From JAQBQB01 sp963846925 (GTDB lineage Bacteria > Gemmatimonadota > Gemmatimonadetes > Gemmatimonadales > Gemmatimonadaceae): a stretch of DNA of 64,000 nucleotides. The notes beneath the pieces were generated by a model. That model was not told where the DNA came from. It ran no database searches and saw only the letters and a list, made by a program, of their open reading frames with translations. The stretch covers positions 325,145 through 389,144 of the forward strand of contig CAWJXW010000010.1 in NCBI GenBank assembly GCA_963846925.1, written 5' to 3'. Made by a program: the position numbers and the translations under genes. Numbering within the stretch: position 1 is the first letter of the stretch; the number at the start of each line of letters is the position of its first letter. Shown one piece after another: positions 38,856-47,597 of the stretch.

Positions 38856-39627
38856 GTGAAATCCTCTCATGCAGCAACCTTGAACACGCTGAGCCGAGTG
38901 CAGCGGTTCCTGGACCAGAACGGCCCCACCCTCGGCGACATCAACGCGAGTGGGTACCGCAAGATTCTGGACGACGTCGTCGGCAAGCTGGGCGCCCACG
39001 CCGCCGACCAGACGACCACCAAGCGGGTGGCGGCCGGCGAGGCGGCGAAGGAGCGCGTTCTTCGCAATGCGCTCAAGCTGAACCACATGCGCCCCGTCGC
39101 CACGGTGGCCAGCGCGCAGCTTCGCCAGGTGCCCGACTTCGTGGCGCTCAAGATGCCGCCCCGGAACGCGACGTCGCGCACGCTCATCACCTGGGCCGCG
39201 GCGATGAAGACCGCGGCGGGCGAGTACTCCGATGCGTTCGTCGGCGCCGGTCTGCCGGCCGACTTCCTCGATCAGCTGCAAGGCGGCCGCTGACGCGCTG
39301 GGCAACTCCTTGACGAACCGCACCTCGAACGGAGCCGCACAGCGCGGCGCGACCATCGGCCTCGACGCCGAGGCTACGCGCGGGCGCCAGGCGGTCAAGG
39401 TGCTCGACTCGCTCGTCGAGCCGCTCATTCAGGGCAACCTCGCGCTGCTCGCGCAGTGGGCCGCGGCGAAGCGGTTCGGCGGCAAGGTGAGCGCGCCGAC
39501 GAGCACGTCGATCGACGCCGCCGCGCGCGGACCGACGACGTCGCTCACACCGACGAGTGGCGACACCGCGGCTCCTCCCGAGTCGCCGCCAGCGTCCGGC
39601 TCCGGAGCCCCGCTCCGTAGCCGATAA
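38856..39627 (+). CDS. Hypothetical helical protein with Pro/Ser tail, one frameshift
   Basis: About 255 aa when joined. GTG 38856 has AAAGGAG nine bases upstream. Helical N-terminal part (TLNTLSRVQRFLDQNGPTLG, LDDVVGKLGAHAADQTTTKR, HMRPVATVASAQLRQVPDFV), shift near 39285, then VKVLDSLVEPLIQGNLALLA and a low-complexity tail rich in Thr/Ser/Pro/Gly. No known domain; I recall nothing diagnostic. Cytoplasmic as far as visible. Confidence 0.72.
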
Positions 39628-39658
39628 GGCGAGGAGGCCTCCTCGGATCGGCGGTGCA

Positions 39659-39692
39659 CGCCGCTCCCTTCGTAAGTAGCTAGGGAGCGGCG
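39659..39692 (+). terminator. 11-bp hairpin after the helical protein gene
   Basis: CGCCGCTCCCT pairs with AGGGAGCGGCG, loop of 12 nt, 32 nt after the stop. No T-run; it also abuts the truncated FAD-enzyme fragment, so it may mark a rearrangement border. Confidence 0.45.
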
Positions 39693-39703
39693 GTGCCCTC
39701 GAT

Positions 39704-39892
39704 GTGGCGCCGCAACCCGAAGTCGATTACATCACCATCGGGCCCGCCGGCCTGTACATGATGCCACGCCACGACGGCATCGTGCTCGGCAAAACATTTG
39801 AGCGCGGCGTCGCGACCATGGAGCCGAACCCCGTTGAGAGCAGGCGCATCCTGGACGGGCAGCGCGCGTTCTTCGATGAGAACGGCAGATGA
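39704..39892 (+). pseudogene. C-terminal remnant of an FAD-dependent amino-acid oxidase (DAO family)
   Basis: PQPEVDYITIGPAGLYMMPR then DGIVLGKTFERGV and MEPNPVESRRILDGQRAFFD are the last approximately 60 residues of the DAO/DadA family: the loop with the RxDGxxLGGT motif (here DGIVLGK) and the RIL...F helix. The FAD-binding N-terminus is missing and a hairpin precedes it. Its stop overlaps the ychF ATG (ATGA), so the full-length gene was probably once coupled to ychF. Either a true deletion or a collapsed assembly. Confidence 0.7.
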
Positions 39893-40929
39893 AGATCGGA
39901 TTGGTCGGATTCGCGGGCTCCGGGAAGTCGACGGTCTTCAACACGATGACCGGATTGGACGTCCCAGTCGGCTATGGCGGTGAGCTTCGGCTCGGAACGG
40001 TCCGCGTGCCGGATGCGAGGATCGACACGCTGGCAAAGATCTTCTCGCCAAAGAAGACCACATATGCCGAGATCAGCTTCAGCGACATTCCCGGCGAGCA
40101 CGGCGCCGAGAAGAAGGGCCTGTCGATGAAAGCGCTGCAACAAATCCGTGAGCAGGACGCGCTATGCCTGGTGCTTCGCGACTTCGATAACCCCGCGGTG
40201 GAAGGCGACGCCGATCCGCTGAGCGATCTCGACGCCTTTCACCTCGAGTGCGTCTTCGCCGATCTCGCACCCATCGAGCGCCGCCTGCATCGCGCGCAGA
40301 AGGAGAAGATGCCGGCGCAGGAGGAAGCGGCATTCCACCTGATGAAAGCGGCGCTGGAGGAGGGCCGTCCGCTGCGCAGCATTCCAGCGGCCGAGCTCGA
40401 CCGCAGCTTGCTCACCGGCTTCGGCTTCTTGACCGACCGGCCGCTCCTCGTGGCATTGAATCGCGGCGAGGCGCGCGCGGCCGAGTCGATGGCGCCGGCG
40501 ATCGCGACGCGCCTCGAGTCACTGTCCGCCGCCGGCCTCGTGCTCTCGGCCAGCGTCGAAGCCGAAATCGCGACGTTGCAGCCCGATGAACAAACCGCGT
40601 TCCTCGAGGACTTGGGGCTGCACGAGTCGGCGCTGGCGCGCTTCATTCGCGCCGCGTACGGACTGCTGGACCTCATCTCGTTCTTCACCGTGGGCGCGGA
40701 CGAGGTGCGCGCCTGGCCGATTCGACGCGGCACGCGCGCCCGCGAAGCGGCTGGTCGCATTCACTCGGATCTCGAGCGCGGTTTCATCCGCGCAGAGGTG
40801 ATCCCGTACGACGTGTTCATGAAGTACGGTTCGGAGCATGCGGTGAAGGAGTCGGGCCGCCTGCAAATCGAAGGAAAGGACTATGTCGTGCTGGACGGGG
40901 ACATCATGCACGTGCGGTTCAACGTCTAG
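39889..40929 (+). CDS. ychF: Obg/YchF-family P-loop NTPase with TGS domain
   Basis: 346 aa. G1 motif GLVGFAGSGKSTVFNTMTGL, then ISFSDIPGEHGAEKKGLSMK (DxPG), helical coiled insertion (about residues 120-150) and a C-terminal YchF region PIRRGTRAREAAGRIHSDLE with GFIRAEVIPYDVFMKYGSEH, where the TGS fold closes with DYVVLDGDIMHVRFNV. The NKxD-like site is degenerate (VALNRGE), as in YchF proteins that prefer ATP. Cytoplasmic, ribosome-associated regulator. Shorter than E. coli YchF (363 aa), within the family range. Confidence 0.9.
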   Translation: MKIGLVGFAGSGKSTVFNTMTGLDVPVGYGGELRLGTVRVPDARIDTLAKIFSPKKTTYAEISFSDIPGEHGAEKKGLSMKALQQIREQDALCLVLRDFDNPAVEGDADPLSDLDAFHLECVFADLAPIERRLHRAQKEKMPAQEEAAFHLMKAALEEGRPLRSIPAAELDRSLLTGFGFLTDRPLLVALNRGEARAAESMAPAIATRLESLSAAGLVLSASVEAEIATLQPDEQTAFLEDLGLHESALARFIRAAYGLLDLISFFTVGADEVRAWPIRRGTRAREAAGRIHSDLERGFIRAEVIPYDVFMKYGSEHAVKESGRLQIEGKDYVVLDGDIMHVRFNV

Positions 40930-40943
40930 AGCGCCCAATTTCC

Positions 40944-41355
40944 ATGGCCGACCTGTCTCGACGCGATTTCACGCGGCTCCTCGCGCTCAGCGGGTCCCTT
41001 TCGCTCTTCCCCGGCACGTTGTTCGCCGAGCGTTCCGGAAAGAAGGGGCTCCTCCTCGAGGACTTCGGGCTGACTGATGCGGCGCTGCCACTAACGCCGC
41101 CGGTCCCCGACGAGAATTTCTGGAGAGAAGTGCGCGGCCGCTTCCTCGTGCCGCGCGACCTGGGCTTCATCAACGCGGCCAATCTGTGTCCGACGTCGCT
41201 GCCCGTCGTGAAGGAGTTGGACAAGAACACGCGCGCGTACGACGCCAATCCGTCGCAGAGTGTGCGCACGGAGCTGACGCACGGACGCGAGGCGGCACGA
41301 ACGCAGCTCGCCGTCGGTGGCCGCGATCAAGAAGTATGTGGCGACCGGTGTGTAG
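40944..41355 (+). pseudogene. Class V aminotransferase, internally deleted
   Basis: N-terminal 115 residues: Tat signal LSRRDFTRLLALSGSLSLF, then LPLTPPVPDENFWREVRGRF and FINAANLCPTSLPVVKELDK, as in periplasmic class V (isopenicillin N epimerase-like) PLP enzymes. After REAARTQLA near 41312 the sequence jumps, in a different frame, to VAAIKKYVATGV and a stop at 41353-41355, which is the usual C-terminal end of the same family. About 300 residues, with the PLP lysine, are missing. Deletion or mis-assembly. Confidence 0.72.
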
Positions 41356-41440
41356 GGTATTGGTCCCGGCGAGTCGAGCGCCAGGCGCGATGCACGTCGT
41401 GGGGCTTGCGTTTCCGGGCCGGATGCGGAGAATGACCGGC

Positions 41441-42517
41441 ATGACCACTGCCCGTCTCGTCGCATCCGTCGGTCTCGTTGGACTCGCCGCGGCGGCGACT
41501 CCGTTCGTCGCGGCCGCACAAGGTCGCTGCATTCGCGCGTACGGCACGCCGGCGTGCAACACCGATTCCATTCGTCCCGTGTTCGCCCGGACAGGCTGGC
41601 GAACCACGGGCCTCGACCACATCGCGTTTCGAGTGGCCGACGCGAAGAAGGAAGCCGCGTTCTACGTCGCGTTGATGGGCTGGAAAGTCCGCAGCGACGA
41701 CGGCACTCGTATCGTGATGGACATCGGCGACTGGGGCACCGCGGTCTTTCGGCAGGTGTCCGCGGATTCCTTCCCGCCACCGCGAGCCGGAGCGCGCGCG
41801 AACGCGGTTCCGGTGCGCGCCGTCGTCGAAGGCTTCGGCTTCGATATCGAGCCGTGGAACGCCAGGAGCGTCGAGGCGGAGCTCAAGAAGCGCGGTCTCA
41901 ACCCCGTCGCCGAGAACGGCCCGAACGGCTTCGAGAGCTTCCATGTGAAGGACCCCGACGGCTTCGACCTGCAGATCGGCAACGGCAAGCGCTTCAGCAA
42001 GGCGCGCGCGGAGTCGCCGGCGAACGCCGCGTTCGCGACGCCCGCGCCATTCGAGTCTACCGGGTGGCAGACGGTGTGGCTCGACCACTTGTCGTATGGC
42101 GCCGTGAACTACAAGGCGAGCGTCTCGTTCTACGTCAACCTGTTGGGCTGGGGCCCGACCTACGACGAGGGGAGTCAGAACGAACTCATGATCGGCGACG
42201 TCGGGGACATCATCATCCGCGGCGGCAACCCGCTCGACCCCGCGTTTGGCCAGGGAAACGCGCGCGCCGGCGGCCGCATCGATCACATCTCGTTCGGCAT
42301 CTCGCCGTGGGACACGGACAAGGTGAAGGACGAATTGGTAAAGCGCGGGCTGCCCTCGTCCATCGACACGTCGGACGGCGCGGAGATTCACGTGGCGCAG
42401 TTCAAGAGCTATCACACGACGACGCCGAACGGATACAACCTGCAGATCAGCTACGACACGCACGACACTCGGCTCAATCTCGCGATCGCCGTCAATCCGC
42501 GTCGAGGGGTGAAGTAG
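41441..42517 (+). CDS. Secreted protein with two VOC (glyoxalase-fold) domains
   Basis: About 358 aa. ATG 41441 is ten bases after GGAG. Signal peptide TTARLVASVGLVGLAAAATP ending VAAAQ, then two glyoxalase/bleomycin-resistance units beginning TTGLDHIAFRVADAKKEAAF and TVWLDHLSYGAVNYKASVSF, each with the metal-ligand pattern (LDH ... HVKDPDGFDLQI / HTTTPNGYNLQI). Probably a periplasmic metal-dependent lyase, isomerase or dioxygenase-like protein; substrate unknown. Confidence 0.85.
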   Translation: MTTARLVASVGLVGLAAAATPFVAAAQGRCIRAYGTPACNTDSIRPVFARTGWRTTGLDHIAFRVADAKKEAAFYVALMGWKVRSDDGTRIVMDIGDWGTAVFRQVSADSFPPPRAGARANAVPVRAVVEGFGFDIEPWNARSVEAELKKRGLNPVAENGPNGFESFHVKDPDGFDLQIGNGKRFSKARAESPANAAFATPAPFESTGWQTVWLDHLSYGAVNYKASVSFYVNLLGWGPTYDEGSQNELMIGDVGDIIIRGGNPLDPAFGQGNARAGGRIDHISFGISPWDTDKVKDELVKRGLPSSIDTSDGAEIHVAQFKSYHTTTPNGYNLQISYDTHDTRLNLAIAVNPRRGVK

Positions 42518-42624
42518 AGCGGGTGGGCCGCGGATCGACTTCTAGGCTCCGTCTTCCCCGTTAGCCCTGGACAATCGTCTCTGGATCCCAGCTCTGGCGT
42601 TACGATTGCAGCGACGTTGAGCCG

Positions 42625-43184
42625 GTGGAACCTCATACGGCGGATGTGCTCGTTCGGTTCAATACGACCCTGATCGCCCCAAACGGGTCGGGGTGGACTC
42701 CTTGCGTCTGCGGGCGCGCACGGGAGGACGGTCTTGTGGGAGGGCTGGATCGAATTCGACCCGGCGACATGAAGCCGCGGACCCATTGCGCACGTCGCGC
42801 GAGAGCGTTCAGCCAAACCGCGACGACCTGACGTACTGGGCCAAAGGTCTTAGCCAGACCTATCTCGAGGGTGCGCTCGCTCGGGCGGTCGGCCCCGCTC
42901 ATGTCGCGACCCGGTCTTCAGCCCAGACAGTCGCGTCCCGCGCCGTGCTCAACCCGTTCGACGTTTGGGAGCAGGGCGAAGACGTTCTCGTTCGTCAGCT
43001 TGGAGCGCTGAGTTCGGCGCGCCTGCGGGAGATCGCCGTCGCGTACCGGTTCGTGATTGGCGAAGCGGTGGACGCCGCAACGGAGGAGACCCTGGTGCCG
43101 ATCATCGTGGACGGCGTGAAGAATCGACGCGCCCAGGGTACGGATGTGGGCGAGTTCCAAATCGGTCTCGACCGCACGACGTAG
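42625..43184 (+). CDS. Hypothetical protein, two frameshifts
   Basis: About 185 aa when joined; GTG 42625, no clear ribosome site. Pieces: FNTTLIAPNGSGWTPCVCGR, WEGWIEFDP, then RESVQPNRDDLTYWAKGLSQ and TYLEGALARA, and a helical end VWEQGEDVLVRQLGALSSAR. The RESxQPNRxDLxYWxxGL block looks conserved in this lineage, but I cannot assign a fold. C-terminal half could be a separate small domain. Confidence 0.55.
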
Positions 43185-43242
43185 ACGTACGAACGCCGGC
43201 CCGTGAAGAGCCGGCGTCCACCTGCGTTCGGCGAATGAGCTA

Positions 43243-45294
43243 CTACGGGACAACGCCGCCCGGGATATCTCGCAGGGCCGTCTGCAGCTTTCCGATGCGC
43301 GGCGCGTCGCACGAGTTGCCCTTGTCCGCGTCGAGCGACGACGCCAATCGCGACAATGCATCCCGTCGCGCGGCTCCCGATTGACCTTCGGCCTGCGCGA
43401 TCGACTGACGGATCGACGCAACGCGTGATCCCGACAGACACTTGTTGCGCTCCAGTTGATCAACGAACGCCTTGGCGAGCGGGAAGCTCGGCGGCCACAC
43501 GATCTTCGGCTGGCCCTGCACGTTGAGCTGGTCCCAGTGCACGGTCTTCGCCGCGTCGATCTCGTTTTGCGTGACGAACTCGGTCGGCACCAGCTCGGCG
43601 ACGTCGAGACCGCGCGCGATCTCCGAGCTGACGATCTGGCCGTTGTACCAGTAGGCCGACCACGATCCACCCATGCTGAACCGCGTCGAGTCGATCGGGC
43701 CGCGGTCGAAGTAGGCGATTTCCTTCGGGTGCTTCGCGTCGGTGAAATCGAAGACGGAGATCCCGCCCTGATACCACGCCTGGATCATCACGTCGCGGCC
43801 CGGGATGGGGATGAGCGATCCGTTGTGCGCGACGCAGTTCTCCTTGTCCGTCTGGATCGACGGAAGCTTGTAGTAGCTCTGGAACTTGAGCTTGCGGTCC
43901 TCGATCGTGAAGATCGCGTCGGCGCCGAACTCCTTCGGGTCGCCCGCGCGGCACTTGGGCGCCCCTCCCCCGCCCCATTCGTCCGAGAAGAGCATTTTCG
44001 TGCCGTCGTTGTTGAACGTCGCCGAGTGCCAATATGAGAAGTTTGAATCGGCGACGGCGTCGAGTCGCACCGGCGCGGTCGGGTTGGACACGTCCAGCAG
44101 GAAGCCGTGCCCTTCGCACGCGCCGCCGGCGAGGCCCAGCGCCGGATAGACGGTGATGTCGTGGCACTGCCGGAACGCCGACTCGGCGCTCATGCCCGGC
44201 ACCGGCGCGTTCGGGTTCGGCTTGAACTGCGCGTCGACCATCGCTTGCAACGCTCCGCGCAGCGCGGCCGTGTCCGCGGACGTCGCGTTCGACGCGACGT
44301 TTCGCGCCGTCGGCGTTCCGCCACGCGCCTTCACGATGCTATCGAGCTGAGCGCGGATGACGAACGGATTGACCACGAACTCGAGCTTCGTCTGCGGATT
44401 CGTCGCGATGAAACCGTTGCCATGCGCGCGAACCGAGTCCACGGCACGCCTCTGCGCGGACTTGTCCGCATCCGAGAGCCCGTGGGTTGGCGCCGCTTTG
44501 AGCTCGCTGAAGATGTTCGCGCGATTGACGACCGCGGACTGCTCCGGGTGCGCCAGCGGCACCTTGATGATCTCGATTCGCATCAGCGACGACTGCGCGT
44601 CCTTGTCCGGCGTGGCGCCGACGCATCCGGGCAGCTCGCTCCCCGGGCGGATGGTCGCCGAGCCGGACACGTAGATGTAGACGTTGTCCCTGTCCTTGAG
44701 ATCCTCGACCAGCGTGTGCGTGTGCGAGCCGCGGCACGTCTGGACGTTGGCGACGAGCTTCGGGTTCCTGATGTCGCTGATGTCGAACACGCGCACGCCG
44801 CGCATGCGATCCTTGCTCACCGAGTCCGCGGGGTTGAACTGCCCGCTCGGCTTGCAGTCTACGCGGCCGTTGAACGCTTCAGCCGACATGAACATGAGAT
44901 TCTTATAAACCGACACGTCGTTCTGCGACGCCGGGCACTGGTATGCCGTGACGAGCGCCGGATGCGACGGATCGGTCATGTCCCAGATGACCGGCCCGTT
45001 GTAGTTCCCCTGGATGGCGTACTTGCCGACGAAGGCGAGGTCGGAGTTGGTCTGCCCGAGGAAGCCCGGCGGCGAGACCGCCTTGGCGTCCACCTTGAGG
45101 CCGAACGACGCTTCACCGGCGTCCATGAGCCCGGCCTTGAGATGCGACCGCGCGTCGACTTGCGGCGCGACATTGCCGGACTGCATGACGGCGGGCGAGG
45201 GCGCCGAAGACGCCGGCGGGTTCGATCCGCCGCAAGCGGCGGCGGCGACGCACGCCGCGACGGCGCTCAGATGGGTGAAGATCGAAACTCTCAT
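43243..45294 (-). CDS. LVIVD-repeat secreted lipoprotein
   Basis: About 683 aa, frame intact. ATG 45294 preceded by GAGGAAG; signal peptide with lipobox AVAACVAAAACGG. The body carries LVIVD-type beta-propeller repeats (GNYNGPVIWDMTDPSHPALV, GVRVFDISDIRNPKLVANVQ, GGISVFDFTDAKHPKEIAYF, GHGFLLDVSNPTAPVRLDAV). No catalytic motif; a surface propeller for protein or ligand binding. Separated from the DUF305 gene only by a repeat element, in the same direction; such pairs recur in related genomes. Confidence 0.88.
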   Translation of the reverse strand: MRVSIFTHLSAVAACVAAAACGGSNPPASSAPSPAVMQSGNVAPQVDARSHLKAGLMDAGEASFGLKVDAKAVSPPGFLGQTNSDLAFVGKYAIQGNYNGPVIWDMTDPSHPALVTAYQCPASQNDVSVYKNLMFMSAEAFNGRVDCKPSGQFNPADSVSKDRMRGVRVFDISDIRNPKLVANVQTCRGSHTHTLVEDLKDRDNVYIYVSGSATIRPGSELPGCVGATPDKDAQSSLMRIEIIKVPLAHPEQSAVVNRANIFSELKAAPTHGLSDADKSAQRRAVDSVRAHGNGFIATNPQTKLEFVVNPFVIRAQLDSIVKARGGTPTARNVASNATSADTAALRGALQAMVDAQFKPNPNAPVPGMSAESAFRQCHDITVYPALGLAGGACEGHGFLLDVSNPTAPVRLDAVADSNFSYWHSATFNNDGTKMLFSDEWGGGGAPKCRAGDPKEFGADAIFTIEDRKLKFQSYYKLPSIQTDKENCVAHNGSLIPIPGRDVMIQAWYQGGISVFDFTDAKHPKEIAYFDRGPIDSTRFSMGGSWSAYWYNGQIVSSEIARGLDVAELVPTEFVTQNEIDAAKTVHWDQLNVQGQPKIVWPPSFPLAKAFVDQLERNKCLSGSRVASIRQSIAQAEGQSGAARRDALSRLASSLDADKGNSCDAPRIGKLQTALRDIPGGVVP

Positions 45295-45320
45295 GTGCTT
45301 CCTCGGTGGGATATGAAATG

Positions 45321-45401
45321 GCTGGACTGCTGGACGCTGGACAGCTGGACAGCTGGACGGCAGTGGGCTGTCTCGCTGTCCAGCCGTCCGGCTGTCTAGC
45401 C
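45321..45401. repeat. Inverted octamer-repeat element, copy 3
   Basis: GCTGGACN units at 45321-45360 followed by complementary CTGTCTCG/CTGTCCAG/CTGTCTAG units at 45367-45399, in the gap between two minus-strand genes. Same family as 11294 and 12361. Confidence 0.8.
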
Positions 45402-45413
45402 CTGTTCGAACGC

Positions 45414-46058
45414 TCAGGGCGCGACGAGCAGCATCTCGAGCATTCGGTTGATTTCGGTCGTCTGATCGACGTTCACGTCGGCGGCAAACTTGAACACGGT
45501 TTCGTCGTTCGCCGCGCCGCGGCTGGCAATCAGCTCCTGGACCATCTGCACGGCGCCGCGGTGGTGCTGAATCATGAACGTCAAAAAGAGGCGGTCGAAT
45601 TCGGGGCCGCGCGCCGCGTCGAGCTGCCGCATCTGTTCTTCCGTGAGCATGCCCGGCATGAGGACCATGTGCGTCATGCCATCCATCTTCATCGCTTCGC
45701 CGGCGGGGTTGGGATCGGGGACCGGTTGATTGCGGTCGGCGAGCCACCGGCTCATCATCGCGATCTCATCCGACTGTGCGTTGATGACGCGTTGCGTGAG
45801 CCGCAGCACGGGGTCGCTCGCGCCATGGGTCGGCGCCATCTTCGACATCACGATCGCCTGCGCGTGATGGTGGATCATCGTCGACATGAAGCGAATGTCG
45901 GCCGCGGTGTACGGCCACCGAACGCTATCGGCGCGCGCCTTGGCTTTCGCGCCCTCGGGGCCGGGGACGAACGCCACGCCGCCCGACTGCGCGCGTCCGC
46001 CGCAGGCAGCGACGACGGCGAGCAGCGGGGCGAGAATGCGAAGACCAGGTCGTGTCAC
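45414..46058 (-). CDS. DUF305 (ferritin-like) secreted protein
   Basis: 214 aa, GTG start at 46058. Lipobox LLAVVAACGG. Two DUF305 halves: FMSTMIHHHAQAIVMSKMAP and FLTFMIQHHRGAVQMVQELI, with conserved His pairs and Met residues typical of this metal-binding four-helix family; MDGMTHMVLMPGM adds a Met-rich loop. Function in the family is often copper-related but unproven here. Upstream partner of the LVIVD gene. Confidence 0.9.
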   Translation of the reverse strand: MTRPGLRILAPLLAVVAACGGRAQSGGVAFVPGPEGAKAKARADSVRWPYTAADIRFMSTMIHHHAQAIVMSKMAPTHGASDPVLRLTQRVINAQSDEIAMMSRWLADRNQPVPDPNPAGEAMKMDGMTHMVLMPGMLTEEQMRQLDAARGPEFDRLFLTFMIQHHRGAVQMVQELIASRGAANDETVFKFAADVNVDQTTEINRMLEMLLVAP

Positions 46059-46217
46059 GAGTCCCGAATCTGTCGGAGCCGTTTCATCAATCGAAGAGAA
46101 TACGGGGCGTTTCCGATTTTGGACAGCGACGAGGGCGGAAGGGGTTGGCTGAAGTTTCTTTACATGCGCGAGTGGCAGACTCTACCAGAGCGCCCCGACC
46201 AACCGCTTCGTTGGTCG

Positions 46218-46661
46218 TTACGGGCTCCCGCTCACTCGGTCGACGGCGTCGCGCTCCAGGCGCGGATGCAATGGGCGTCGGACGCGCGAGCCAAGTGCCG
46301 TGATGGCGGAGTGGGTTGCAACCGCTAGATCCGCCGCCAATGGACGGTCGCATTTCTCCGCTGCGATGGCTCCAGCCCGCTCGATCGCGCGAACAACGCG
46401 GACGGCCATGGTGAACCCGCAGGTGAGGCGCGTCTCACTGGCGGTTGCACCCCGGTCGTCGACGCCGATTCGCACCGGATTGACTCCATCCCGCCGCGCT
46501 TCGGCCACAATTGCCATCGGATTGATTGCGGCGAGCGCGCGCCGAGGCAACAGGAAGTGCACCGTTTCGTTCGGCGAAGAATCGTCGACTACGGACTCTT
46601 TGTCCGTGTCGGAGCAAACGAGCGGCCTTTGCTCGACTGGCAATGGTGCGGGGTTCGACAT
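46218..46661 (-). CDS. Hypothetical protein, 147 aa
   Basis: Contains HFLLPRRALAAINPMAIVAE, VNPVRIGVDDRGATASETRL and AIERAGAIAAEKCDRPLAAD. Codon choice looks coding on this strand, but a plus-strand alternative over the same bases (46300-46767) is also open. No ribosome site and no known domain. Confidence 0.42.
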   Translation of the reverse strand: MSNPAPLPVEQRPLVCSDTDKESVVDDSSPNETVHFLLPRRALAAINPMAIVAEARRDGVNPVRIGVDDRGATASETRLTCGFTMAVRVVRAIERAGAIAAEKCDRPLAADLAVATHSAITALGSRVRRPLHPRLERDAVDRVSGSP

Positions 46662-46738
46662 GTGGACTCGCCAATGGCAATTAGCGCGCCGACTGTGCGG
46701 TGCATCACCAGCGCGCTCCGACGTACCCCGAGCTCACC

Positions 46739-47254
46739 TCACCCGAGCGGCTCAGAAACCGATTTGAACTGACCTCCCTTCATCAGGGTGATCTCCGCGA
46801 CTGGGTGACCGCCCTCGAGGACTGGAGTGATCTCCACGGCGGTGTACCCTGCGTTCTCCGCGAGGGCCTTCGCGAGCGCCTCTGCCAGCGTCGATTTCGC
46901 CTTCGCCAAGGCGCGGCTCTGAGCCTTTGCGTCCTTCAGGTCTTCGCCCGAGGTGATTTTCTCGGTCTTCGCCACCTTTCCCGTCATGTGATCGACGAAG
47001 ACCTCCGTGAAGGCACCGCCCTTCTCGGTGAAGACCGACAGCTGCAGCTTGCCGTCCTCCACTTCGTACTGGGAGGAAATCGGCTTGCCCGTCGGAGTGG
47101 CCGCCTCGATTCCCGCCGCGAGCGCGACGTGATTCCCGCCGCGAAGCGCAGCGGCCAGCGTTTGCTGCGCCTTCGTTGCTTGCGCCTGCGCGACGCCGGC
47201 CATCAGCAACGCGCCGGCACTGATGTTTCGAGCCAGCCACACGATCCTCTGCAT
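46739..47254 (-). CDS. Secreted PepSY-domain-like protein
   Basis: 171 aa. ATG 47254 has GGAGG six bases upstream; signal peptide NISAGALLMAGVAQA. Then a PepSY-like repeat pattern (SQYEVEDGKLQLSVFTEKGG, FTEVFVDHMTGKVAKTEKIT, YTAVEITPVLEGGHPVAEIT). Such proteins are periplasmic, acidic and often inhibit proteases. Stand-alone gene. Confidence 0.82.
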   Translation of the reverse strand: MQRIVWLARNISAGALLMAGVAQAQATKAQQTLAAALRGGNHVALAAGIEAATPTGKPISSQYEVEDGKLQLSVFTEKGGAFTEVFVDHMTGKVAKTEKITSGEDLKDAKAQSRALAKAKSTLAEALAKALAENAGYTAVEITPVLEGGHPVAEITLMKGGQFKSVSEPLG

Positions 47255-47597
47255 CGTTCGCCTCCGCGAAAACGTTTCACCGCTTACCCGATGGCCGCAA
47301 CGGATGTCGTTCGCGGCAATGAAAGCATGACTCCGCCGCGATCCTCGGTCCAGTCGTGAACTGGCTTGCACGCCTCGATTGTTTCGGCCTTTGGCAGTTT
47401 CGTCCTTTGGCAGTTTCGTCCCTCGTCAGTTGTCTCTTGGCCGCGGGTGGCTGTCAGCTTTCGGACAGGTTGTCCTTACATCTCAGTAACTGACGCGCGC
47501 CAAACGCCTCCTCTGCCGACTCTTAAGATCGTCATTACCGCTCGCGACGCAGCGAACGCTCTAATGACTCGAGCGCGAGGCCTTGAGAGGACACAGC
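47255..47597. other. Divergent intergenic region
   Basis: 343 nt. A 16-bp direct repeat CCTTTGGCAGTTTCGT occurs twice at 47388-47419, with a degenerate third copy after it. No gene or strong hairpin seen. Confidence 0.5.

Noticed and set aside
46300..46767. Plus-strand ORF overlapping 46218-46661
   Set aside because: Less coding-like codon pattern than the minus strand, though not excluded.
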